In this document: one piece after another, positions 14,817-22,937 of the stretch
How positions within the stretch are numbered: position 1 is the first letter of the stretch
How the letters are laid out: every line of letters starts with the position of its first letter
DNA from: DASWUZ01 sp036401375
GTDB lineage: Bacteria; Acidobacteriota; Terriglobia; Terriglobales; Acidobacteriaceae
Direction: 5' to 3'
Assembly (NCBI GenBank): GCA_036401375.1
Contig: DASWVB010000004.1
Span: forward strand, 6,938-70,937
Length of the DNA: 64,000 nucleotides
The notes under the pieces: model-generated
Database searches by the model: none
Seen by the model: only the letters and a program-made list of their open reading frames with translations
What the model was told of the DNA's origin: nothing
Program-made: the position numbers and the translations under genes

Positions 14817-17213
14817 CTACTGCAGGTGAATGACTGCCTGCGACCCCATCACGCTCAGCGTCTGCTGCGAGCTGTTCCGCGCGCCGGGACGGGTGATCGC
14901 CACCACTGCATCCCCGGCGCTCTTCGCCTCGAAGGTGAGCACGCACACGCTCCCCGAGCCACTCACCCCCGGGACACCCGGCGGCCGCGAAGCCGTGATC
15001 ATCACCCCGCCGTTTCCATCGTCCCGATGAACCAGTGCGACCGCCTGCCCGTCCGCTCCAAGAAAGGTGCCCGCGTCGACATTGACCAGGCTCAGCTTCG
15101 CCGCGTCATACTGCACCTGCATTGGTACCGAGAACACATCTACACCGCCCGCAAAGCTTACCGTCATCTGGAAGCTGCTGCCGACTTTCTGTGTGCTGTC
15201 CGCCGGAGTCATATCGAGGTGCATCGAGGGAGTAGCTGCTCCGCTGCCTGCCGGATTGCCTGCGAGAGCTGCAGCTCCTGCGCCCGCGCCTGCGCCCTTG
15301 GCGGACTGCTGCATTTGCGATATTGCCTTATCCGCAGCAGCGGCGGCGGTCACCGGCACTGCCGCAGGTACAGCTACCGTGGCCGGTGGAGTGATCGCCG
15401 CTACCCCAGGCGCTGGCGCAGCAGCAAGGTTCTTGAGGGCCGCGGGAATCTCCGCCGCAGGCATCCTTCGCAGCTCGATCGTCTGCCCCGAGCCGGTATC
15501 GATCTCCTCCAGATTTGTCGGGCTGATCTGGGTGGCGCGCACCACGTGAGGGATCAGCAGGAACACGATCTCATCGGTCATGTGCTCCTTCTTGACCGAG
15601 CTGAAGAGGTACTTGATCAGGGGAATCTCACCCAGCCCCGGCGTGCCTCCGATGGTCACGCTATCGGTCCTCTGCAGAATGCCGCCAAGGATGTTGGCCT
15701 CGCCCTCCTTCAGACGGATCGTATTCTCAATCGTGCGCTGACTGATGACCGGCTCATCGATGCCGCCGATGTTGACCGTATTGCTCTCGGACGATACCTC
15801 GATCTTCAGCTTCAACGTGACGTCACGGTCATAGTGCACGGTCGGAGTGATGTCGATGTTCACGCCCACGTCGATGTACTGGAACTGGGTCTGCACTCCA
15901 AAACCAGCCGAGGCCGAAGCCGTCAACCCGCTCGAGAACGAGCCCGTTGCCTCCGGGATCCGCGATCCGATCTTCAGGATCGCGTGCTGGTTATCCGACG
16001 CCCGTATCCTTGGATTCTGCAACACCCGCGTATCGCTGTCGCTCAACAGCAGGTTCGCCGTGGCCTGACCCACGGTCACCGCGAAGTTGGTCGAATTCAG
16101 GTGCGCCAGCGAGTTCAGTGTCAGGTTTGAGGTCGAGCTGGACCCCGCGCTTGAACCCGAGGCCGCGGTAGTAGGGCTCGCCTGGAACGAGACGGAGGCC
16201 GTCTGCGGCAGCTGGATGCCGATGTTGCGCAGCTTGTCCCGGCTTACCTCGAGCACGGCGACGTCGATCACCACCTCGGGCCGCGCCTTGTCGAGGTCGT
16301 TGATCAGCTTCTTGGCCAGCAGCAGCTCGTCCGGGGTGCCTCGCATCACGATCGCGTTCTGGCTGGGAATCCCATAGACCTTAAGATTCACATCCACATT
16401 GCGCAGCGCAGTCTGGATGTCGTTCAGGTCGGTCGCGGCCGCAGCATTGGCGAGGTAAAAGGTCTGTACCGCCTGCTGATCGAGTTCGGCACGCTTGGGC
16501 CGGGTGTTCTGCGCGACGAAGATCGTATTGGGGGTAATCGGACGCCAGAATGTACCAGAAATCGTTCCGATGATCCGTAGAGCATCCATCAGGGGAACAT
16601 TCGTGAGGTCGACCTGGATGCGCTTGGAGGTGTAGTCGGGATCGAAGAGCACATTGATGCCCGCCTCCTTGCCCAGGGTCTGGTAGATCACCTTGCTGTC
16701 TTCGACCGCGTGCTGGGTGATCGGCTCGTTCGAGACAGGCTTGAGATAGACTGGCGCGCCCATCTCGTCAATGGACGCGGCCGAGCCCTCGGTTATCGAG
16801 GTGTCCTGACCCGGCGTCGGCGCCGACATCCGCTCCTGTACGCTATGAATGTCCTGCTGCGCGACCTCGTAGCTGGGATCGATCTCGAGGGCCCGCAGGT
16901 ACTCCGTCATCGCGCCCGCATCGTCGCCCTTGGCACGCAGCTGCTCGCCGCGATGCACGTGAAAGGCCGCCGCGGCCAGCCGAGTCCGCTCGTATGACTC
17001 CTGGTAGCGAATGTCGCGGGGAGACTTCTGATACGCCTTGGAATAGCTGGCGAAGGCGGCATCCACATCGCCGCGCGTCTCCGCCGACTGCCCCTGGCGG
17101 TAGAGCGAGCCAGCCGACTGGGCGTGCAAGGCCGGCGAGCCAAGGCCGGCAACCATCAATGTTACAGCCAAAACCGCGGAGAGGCGTCCCCGGGGGGCAA
17201 TGCGGAGGTTCAT
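14817..17213 (-). CDS. Secretin with N-terminal TPR region and C-terminal cohesin domain
   Basis: A 798-residue outer-membrane secretin. Order: signal peptide (1-32); helical TPR-like repeats (about 35-125); N0/STN-like and N1 domains (about 155-330, with VLFDPDYTSKRIQVDLTNVP); secretin core (about 370-590) containing VLQNPRIRASDNQHAILKIG, VGVNIDITPTVHYDRDVTLK and EGEANILGGILQRTDSVTIG; an Ala/Pro-rich linker; and a final cohesin-like domain (about 660-798) with VGSSFQMTVSFAGGVDVFSV, QVQYDAAKLSLVNVDAGTFL and VCVLTFEAKSAGDAVV. The ATG at 17213 has CTGGAG before it; the frame is open further upstream but without homology. It heads the operon with two pseudopilins. GspD/PilQ-like channel for secretion or pilus assembly. 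Confidence 0.85.
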   Translation of the reverse strand: MNLRIAPRGRLSAVLAVTLMVAGLGSPALHAQSAGSLYRQGQSAETRGDVDAAFASYSKAYQKSPRDIRYQESYERTRLAAAAFHVHRGEQLRAKGDDAGAMTEYLRALEIDPSYEVAQQDIHSVQERMSAPTPGQDTSITEGSAASIDEMGAPVYLKPVSNEPITQHAVEDSKVIYQTLGKEAGINVLFDPDYTSKRIQVDLTNVPLMDALRIIGTISGTFWRPITPNTIFVAQNTRPKRAELDQQAVQTFYLANAAAATDLNDIQTALRNVDVNLKVYGIPSQNAIVMRGTPDELLLAKKLINDLDKARPEVVIDVAVLEVSRDKLRNIGIQLPQTASVSFQASPTTAASGSSAGSSSTSNLTLNSLAHLNSTNFAVTVGQATANLLLSDSDTRVLQNPRIRASDNQHAILKIGSRIPEATGSFSSGLTASASAGFGVQTQFQYIDVGVNIDITPTVHYDRDVTLKLKIEVSSESNTVNIGGIDEPVISQRTIENTIRLKEGEANILGGILQRTDSVTIGGTPGLGEIPLIKYLFSSVKKEHMTDEIVFLLIPHVVRATQISPTNLEEIDTGSGQTIELRRMPAAEIPAALKNLAAAPAPGVAAITPPATVAVPAAVPVTAAAAADKAISQMQQSAKGAGAGAGAAALAGNPAGSGAATPSMHLDMTPADSTQKVGSSFQMTVSFAGGVDVFSVPMQVQYDAAKLSLVNVDAGTFLGADGQAVALVHRDDGNGGVMITASRPPGVPGVSGSGSVCVLTFEAKSAGDAVVAITRPGARNSSQQTLSVMGSQAVIHLQ

Positions 17214-17668
17214 GCAGCTCCAGATCCACGTACGAGCGGCGCCGGGCACGGCTGTGGGGGCGTCACCGGTTGTTAGACGAAGGCGGCTCACGCACGCCGC
17301 CCGATATTCAACTTCGCTTTCACGGCGACCGACCCTGACGCCCGGCCCGCCACCAGCAAGGCCGCACAGCCTGCAAAACGATCCACGCCAGTCCTCCACG
17401 CACAAAAAAAACCAGGCCCGATAACCCTGCGCACTGGCTCTCTCTGTATTCGCGGGTGATGCGCGATTATAGCATCGGGCTACACTGCTGAATGCTGCCT
17501 CAGGGCCCGGAGCTGCCGCGGCACTGGACGCAGCCGGGGCCTGCGCCGCACCGTCACCGGCCGGGTCGAAGCCGCTACACAGGCCCTTGCAGACGCTGCC
17601 TGCGGCCGCTTGCGCACCGCATGCTAGCATGAGAATTCGTACCGGCCAACAGCAGCCGAAGCGCAATC
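17214..17668. other. Divergent intergenic region between secretin operon and smpB
   Basis: About 455 bases with promoters for both directions. On the minus strand it holds an extended -10 (separate entry) followed, about 55 bases into the leader, by eight consecutive T (plus-strand A run at about 17404-17411) directly after GGGCCTGG. That arrangement resembles a weak intrinsic terminator or attenuator. No protein or known riboswitch class was recognised. Confidence 0.5.
17466..17474 (-). promoter_or_regulatory. Extended -10 promoter candidate for the secretin operon
   Basis: On the minus strand the sequence TGCTATAAT gives a perfect -10 hexamer TATAAT (17466-17471) with the upstream TG of extended -10 promoters. 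No good -35 is seen at 16-18 bases. Transcription from here would give a leader of roughly 245 bases before the secretin ATG at 17213. Confidence 0.5.
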
Positions 17669-18220
17669 ATGCCCCGCCAGACCAGCTATCAGACCAGCGC
17701 CGCCTCGGGCCCAGCAGCCAGCCATAAACCGAAGCCGAGAGACCCGCTCGCAGCCGGGGAACGAGATGCCGCCTTCAACCGCTCTGCCTCTCATAACTAC
17801 TTCCTCCTTGAGCGCTACGAGGCCGGAGTCGCCCTGCGCGGCACGGAGGTCAAATCCATCCGCGAAGGCAAGGCCAACCTCAAAGACGCCTACGGCCTCG
17901 TCAAGGACGGTGAGGCGTTCCTGCTCAATGCTCATATCGGCGCGTACTCCCATGGCAACACGATGAATCACGACGCCACCCGAACCCGCAAGCTGCTGCT
18001 GCATGCCGGGGAGATCAGGAAGCTAATCGGACAGACGCAGCAAAAGGGCCTCACGCTCATCCCCACCCGCCTCTACTTCAAGAACGGCCGCGTCAAGTGC
18101 GAGCTGGCGGTGGCGAAGGGTAAGCAGGACTGGGACAAGCGAGCCACCGAGAGGGCGCGCGAAGGCGACCGCGAAGCCCGCGCCGCCATAGCCCACTCCC
18201 AGGGCAAACGCGCCAAGTAG
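17669..18220 (+). CDS. smpB: SsrA-binding protein SmpB
   Basis: A 183-residue partner of tmRNA in ribosome rescue. The family core runs from RSASHNYFLLERYEAGVALR to the C-terminal GKQDWDKRATERAREGDREA, including GTEVKSIREGKANLKDAYG and RTRKLLLHAGEIRKLIG. The C-terminal tail is basic, as needed to lie in the mRNA channel. The first 30 residues are a low-complexity extension, so a later start is possible, but no other ATG lies before the conserved core except at residue 1. The ssrA gene itself was not found in the window. Confidence 0.94.
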   Translation: MPRQTSYQTSAASGPAASHKPKPRDPLAAGERDAAFNRSASHNYFLLERYEAGVALRGTEVKSIREGKANLKDAYGLVKDGEAFLLNAHIGAYSHGNTMNHDATRTRKLLLHAGEIRKLIGQTQQKGLTLIPTRLYFKNGRVKCELAVAKGKQDWDKRATERAREGDREARAAIAHSQGKRAK

Positions 18221-18519
18221 AAGGACCTTTAGCTCCCGGCACTGATTTAGCTGCGTATCCATCTGATACGTTGCTTCACTGCTCAGCCAAGTCGCTCGAA
18301 GGTTGCCCGGAAACTTTAATCCGACTACCGCCCTGTCGAACACCGGAGCGACGGTGCGCACACCTCCCTACAAATTCAAATGAGTATTGACCGGACCCTC
18401 CAAATCCACAAAGTTGACGTTTAGGATTTTTCGCTATGTAACCACCTTTTCCGGCCGCTGGAAAGCTGTGCGGCTGCCAACCTGGAACCTTAGTACGTCT
18501 CACGCTCCGCGAGGAAACC
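18221..18519. other. Intergenic, probable promoter region of the GH79 gene
   Basis: About 300 bases. TTGACG at 18414-18419 and TATGTA at 18435-18440 are 15 bases apart, a poor promoter spacing. A short inverted repeat CACCG/CGGTG lies around 18341-18356. No RNA gene seen. The A+T content rises toward the glycosidase gene. Confidence 0.35.
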
Positions 18520-20049
18520 ATGAAAACATCCGCTCTGGCACTAGTGGCAGTCCTGGGCTTGCCAGCCTACCTTGCATACGCTCAGACCTCAGACACGCTG
18601 ACTATCAACCCAACGGCGACACCATATCAGGCAATCCCATCTGATTTTGCAGGTATCTCGATCGATCACAACGAAGGAGCTACAGAGCTCGGTCCCGTCT
18701 ATTACCAGTTGTTCAACAACCTCATCAATGCCTCGGGAAGCACGATGTTCCTCCGCATTGAAGGAGACGGTGCTATGGCGCCGAACAACACAAGCCCTGC
18801 CCCGTACTACAACAACTGCAAGACTGCGGGTGGAACCCTGCAGCAACCCCAAAGCGCGTTAATTCCACCTGTTAAGATCCTGTTACAAAATGTAAATGTT
18901 AAGGTCACGCTCGGTATAGATATGGCGTGCGCCCAGGTCACAGGTATGAATTGGGCAAAAGCCGAAGCTCTCGCCTACTACAACGGTCTTGGCTACACGT
19001 TGTATCAGAAAGTTGCCGCGCTTGAATTGGGAAACGAGCCTGACAACTATCCCTCTCAGGGTTTTCGCGACTCGCACTACACCTTTAGCGGCGCAGGTGA
19101 TTCGTACCTAAGCGATTGGAACACCTGGATCCAGAACATAGGGAATACGCCGTCAGGCGTTAAGTACATGGGCCCGAGTGCCGCAGGGTCGAGCTATGGC
19201 ATACCACCGGGCGCAACAATCGTGAGCCAGCACAACTATCCCCTGCCAAAACTTCCGCTCTGCGCTGACGGTCAGACCGTGGGGTGCGACGCTGTCGATC
19301 TCCTTCTGCAGGACTCCTCAGTACGCGGCAAGGATGTCGGGCCAATGCTTTATCAAACTCATCTTGCCAATGCTCATGCTGCAGGCCTCAAATATCGCAT
19401 GGCAGAATTCAACGATATAGGTGGTGGTGGCGAGCCGGGACTCAGCGATACCTTCCAATCGGCTCTGTGGCTTCTTGACACGGAATTCGAATATGCGTCC
19501 CTGGGTTACGACGGAACTAACATTCACACGGGTAACTATGTAGATTACAGCTTGTGGGAGATTAAGAACACCAAGCTATATTCGACCTATCCGAAGTATT
19601 ACGGGCTCCTAGCCTTTCAGATGGCGGGTGGACATGGGGCCAAACTGATTCAACCTACAAGCGACGTCAAGTCGCAAGGTTCCAATACTTACTTCGTGGA
19701 CTGGGTGACGATCGACTCGAATAAGCACGTCCACGTCGTCATTATCAACAAGGATGAGAATAACGACGAAACCACGACAGTGAACCTGCCTGGCTATAAC
19801 AATGGAACGGCTACCCTTCTCGGCGCACCCGCCTTCAATTCAGGCGTGGTTTGTAATAATGGTGTCTGCACTTCTGGCGTGTTTATCGGACCCAATACGT
19901 TCGATGGATCCACAGACGGAAATCCTCTTTACTATACGTGCCCCTATGCGCAGTCAACTCAGTGCTATGAAAGCTTCACGAGTGCCAAGGGAACTTACAC
20001 CGTAAATGTACCGAAAGCTACTGCGATGCTTCTGGACCTTTCGCAATAG
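18520..20049 (+). CDS. Secreted glycoside hydrolase, GH79 (beta-glucuronidase/heparanase) type
   Basis: A 509-residue exported glycosidase. Signal peptide MKTSALALVAVLGLPAYLAYAQ, then a (beta/alpha)8 barrel starting FAGISIDHNEGATELG. The putative acid/base Glu is E173 in ELGNEPDNYPSQG and the nucleophile E296 in YRMAEFNDIGGGG, the clan GH-A arrangement known for GH79. The C-terminal beta domain ends PKATAMLLDLSQ. GAGGAA precedes the ATG by three bases. The gene uses many A/T-ending codons and is visibly less GC-rich than its neighbours, suggesting acquisition by transfer. It probably acts on glucuronic-acid-containing plant or microbial polysaccharide; the exact substrate cannot be read. Confidence 0.8.
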   Translation: MKTSALALVAVLGLPAYLAYAQTSDTLTINPTATPYQAIPSDFAGISIDHNEGATELGPVYYQLFNNLINASGSTMFLRIEGDGAMAPNNTSPAPYYNNCKTAGGTLQQPQSALIPPVKILLQNVNVKVTLGIDMACAQVTGMNWAKAEALAYYNGLGYTLYQKVAALELGNEPDNYPSQGFRDSHYTFSGAGDSYLSDWNTWIQNIGNTPSGVKYMGPSAAGSSYGIPPGATIVSQHNYPLPKLPLCADGQTVGCDAVDLLLQDSSVRGKDVGPMLYQTHLANAHAAGLKYRMAEFNDIGGGGEPGLSDTFQSALWLLDTEFEYASLGYDGTNIHTGNYVDYSLWEIKNTKLYSTYPKYYGLLAFQMAGGHGAKLIQPTSDVKSQGSNTYFVDWVTIDSNKHVHVVIINKDENNDETTTVNLPGYNNGTATLLGAPAFNSGVVCNNGVCTSGVFIGPNTFDGSTDGNPLYYTCPYAQSTQCYESFTSAKGTYTVNVPKATAMLLDLSQ

Positions 20050-20272
20050 TGAAGTAGCTCCAGCTTTGAACGGCGTCGAGACAGAAAGCTTCGTAGGTCC
20101 TCTCCTTCATCGTTCCAAAGCGATTGAGGAGGCGAGTAGGAGGTCGAGGTGCCGTGGTCTTCATTAAGAGACTACGGCAGCCCCTCCCGTCGGCTTCATC
20201 CTTGCTCACAGCCCGCGATCACGCTCCAATCTACCGCCCGACTCTGGCGCACGCGGCTCGCACGCGCCGGAG

Positions 20273-22723
20273 TTACTGGGCTCGCAGCGCCTCGACCGGA
20301 TCGATCTTCATAGCCCGCCTCGCCGTAAAAACACTGGCAAGGACGGTGAGCACCAGCAGCACAGCAGAGACTCCCAGCAACACCGTCCAGCTCCGCATGC
20401 TGCTCTCGGTCCAGCGAAAAGCAAGGTCGCTCAAACCGGCACTCAACCCGATTCCGATCGCCATCCCCGCGCCCGCGCTTAACAAGGAAGGCCGGATAAC
20501 CAGCCGCAGAATGTTAAGGCGGCTCGCCCCGAGCGCACTGCGGATTCCGATCTCGCGAGTGCGCTGCTCCACCGCGAAGGCGACGACGCTAACGAGGCCG
20601 ATCGCAGCCAGCCCGAGCGCCAGCGACGAGAAGAATCCAAAGAGGGTAGAGATGAACCGCTCCCGCGCCCACACAAACTCACCCAGATACTCGTCGAGGA
20701 CGTAGGACCGGGCCACCGCCTGCAGTCCGTTAAGGTCGCGCAGCGCCTCGCTGGCGGGACGTATCATCTCATTTGGATCGCCAGAGGTGCGAATCATCAT
20801 CCACGAACCCGACGAGATCACCACGCTGCACGGTACGTAGACCTGCGGCTGGGCAGGCCGATGGAGACCGTCGTTGCGGATATCGGCAGCGACCCCGACG
20901 ATGGTGTACGGCTGATCGGCATCAGGAGCGAGCAGCACCCCGGGATAGTCGGGCGCCAGCTCTTTCATCCGCATCTGCCGGCCGAGTATGGCCCCCTTAT
21001 GCAGGTATCTCTGCGCAAAAAGCGCGCTCACTACTGCCACGTGCGCTCCTCTCAGCACTTCAGAACGGGTGATCGCCCTGCCCTGGAGCAGAGGGATCTT
21101 CAGAACGGAGAAGTAGTCAGAACTGACCAGGTAGACACCGGACTTGTTGGCCGCGCCCGACTGGCCGCCTGACACATCCACCTGCTGCACCCAGTTCCCG
21201 TCCGGAGGGACAGCGCTTTCGACCGCGGCACCCTCGGATCGAGGAAGTGTCGCGAGCTTTTGCAGGGTTGCGTCCTGGTAATTGACCCGCGCCTGCCAGC
21301 TCTCGTAGCCGTGTTCCGGCAGACGGAGGAGCAGCAGAAGCACGCGATGCGGGTTAAACCCGAGGTCTGCCCTGTAAGCTTCAAGGAAATGGCGTATGGC
21401 CGCTCCCGACGCGGCAAGCAGCAGTACGGTCACCGCAATCTGACCGGTGAGCAGGGCGGAGCGGGCGCGTCTTCCAGAGGTGCTCGTGCTGCTCTTAGTG
21501 CCTGTCGCCTGGATGGTCTGATACACCTGCGGTCGCGACAGCTGCAATGCGGGCCACAGCCCGGCGAGCAGTCCAGTCGCGACCGACACGGCGGCACTGA
21601 AGAGTACTACCGGCACATTGATTCCGATCGATACCTCGTGCGGTATCGAATACTCCGGAATCAGCGCCACGATGAGATGAACGGCCCCGTACGCAAGGGC
21701 GATCCCCGCGACTCCGCCGCTCACCGACAGCAGCACCGTCTCAGTAAGCAGCTGACGCACGATGCGTCCGCGCGTCGCGCCCAGCGCCGACCTCATGGAG
21801 AGCTCGTACTCCCGGGCCGCGCCTCGGGCCAGCATAAGGATCGACACATTGCCGCAGCCGATGAGCAGCAGAAAAGCCACCGCAACAAACAGCGTCAGCA
21901 GCGTCCCTTTAAACTGACCGAGCAGGTAATCGTTGAGCGACTCAAGCTCGATGCGGAAACCATCATGAGGGAAGGCCTGCGGATGATCGTGAGCGATCTG
22001 CCGTACTGTGCTCTCCATCTCGCTCTTCGCGACCTCCATCGTGGTTGCGGGGGGCACACGAAACATCGGCTGCAGGAGACTCTGCGGGTCGAGGTCGGCA
22101 GGCAACGGCAGGTAGACCTCGGCGTCGAGCCACGTCATCCGTGGCCCCATCACCCCGATCACGGTATAGGTCCGATGGTCGAGCTGCAGCGGTCTCCCGA
22201 TCACTCCAGGATCGGCAGCAAAATGCCCCTTCCAGAACAGGTAGCTGATGACGGCGACGGGCTGCGGGGCTGTGCCCTCGGGCGCGTCGGAGACAGTAAA
22301 GACCCGCCCCAGCAATGGCCTCACGTCAAGGAACTGCAGCATGTTCCCGGTACCCTCCGCGGCGTGGATCGACTCCGGAACGTCTCCACCGGTAACCAGC
22401 TTGCTGACCAGCCGGTCGCCCATCACGCTGGTCCGCGAGCCAGCGACGGAGTGGGTCTGCCTCAGCAGATCGATCTCGCTCTGCGTGAACTGCGCGTCCT
22501 GCTTACCGCCGGTCTTGTCCACGACAGACATCGCCGCGATGTGGGCTGCATCGTGGTAGGGGTAGGGATCGACGAGCACCGCATACAAGACGCTGTAAAC
22601 GGCGGCCGTGGCGCCGATGCCGAGCGCCATCGAGAGGATTGCCGTGGCTGCATAGACGGGATGCCTGCGCAACTGGCGGAGAGCGAAACCAAGATCTCGA
22701 GCTGAACTCCTCATGATCGGCAT
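20273..22723 (-). CDS. ADOP-type ABC transporter permease (MacB/FtsX-like)
   Basis: An 816-residue membrane protein from the ATG at 22723. The start SARDLGFALRQLRRHPVYAA followed by TAILSMALGIGATAAVYSVL is the hallmark of the ADOP family expanded in Acidobacteria. It has two MacB periplasmic core domains and two FtsX permease blocks: TM helices near residues 20-45, 280-440 (with EYELSMRSALGATRGRIVRQ) and 690-810 (with QRTREIGIRSALGASRLNIL). No ATPase or HlyD-like partner gene is adjacent, as is common for these orphan permeases. The ATG at 22714 is an alternative start. Cargo unknown. Confidence 0.88.
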   Translation of the reverse strand: MPIMRSSARDLGFALRQLRRHPVYAATAILSMALGIGATAAVYSVLYAVLVDPYPYHDAAHIAAMSVVDKTGGKQDAQFTQSEIDLLRQTHSVAGSRTSVMGDRLVSKLVTGGDVPESIHAAEGTGNMLQFLDVRPLLGRVFTVSDAPEGTAPQPVAVISYLFWKGHFAADPGVIGRPLQLDHRTYTVIGVMGPRMTWLDAEVYLPLPADLDPQSLLQPMFRVPPATTMEVAKSEMESTVRQIAHDHPQAFPHDGFRIELESLNDYLLGQFKGTLLTLFVAVAFLLLIGCGNVSILMLARGAAREYELSMRSALGATRGRIVRQLLTETVLLSVSGGVAGIALAYGAVHLIVALIPEYSIPHEVSIGINVPVVLFSAAVSVATGLLAGLWPALQLSRPQVYQTIQATGTKSSTSTSGRRARSALLTGQIAVTVLLLAASGAAIRHFLEAYRADLGFNPHRVLLLLLRLPEHGYESWQARVNYQDATLQKLATLPRSEGAAVESAVPPDGNWVQQVDVSGGQSGAANKSGVYLVSSDYFSVLKIPLLQGRAITRSEVLRGAHVAVVSALFAQRYLHKGAILGRQMRMKELAPDYPGVLLAPDADQPYTIVGVAADIRNDGLHRPAQPQVYVPCSVVISSGSWMMIRTSGDPNEMIRPASEALRDLNGLQAVARSYVLDEYLGEFVWARERFISTLFGFFSSLALGLAAIGLVSVVAFAVEQRTREIGIRSALGASRLNILRLVIRPSLLSAGAGMAIGIGLSAGLSDLAFRWTESSMRSWTVLLGVSAVLLVLTVLASVFTARRAMKIDPVEALRAQ

Positions 22724-22937
22724 CTCGGAAAAAACCTCGCGGGAAAAGCAGCAATCCAGACGCCAACACCGGACGGCCCAGACCGGGCCTAAGTTCAACA
22801 ATTAGAATCACCGGTTCGCGCAAGGCTCCCGGCTTCTGTCCGGCCGCGACATCGAGTGTCCGCTAACGGACACTCCGCCTGGGCACGGGCCCCTGGAGAG
22901 ACGAGCCACCTATGCTAACCTCAAAGGTTGACGACCC

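Noticed and set aside
14667..16130. Long open frame on the plus strand opposite secretin and pseudopilin genes
   Set aside because: It is the antisense shadow of GC-rich genes with clear families on the minus strand; its translation shows no motif.
17380..17465. Riboswitch (c-di-GMP type) in the secretin leader
   Set aside because: The conserved core of the known GEMM class is not present; only a GC stretch and a T-run are seen.
17214..17666. N-terminal extension of the secretin frame up to 17666
   Set aside because: Low-complexity, Cys/Arg-rich translation without homology; the ATG at 17213 has a ribosome-binding site and a signal peptide.
21260..22705. Long open frame on the plus strand opposite the ADOP permease
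   Set aside because: Arg/His/Gln-rich shadow translation; the minus-strand frame carries the recognisable permease.
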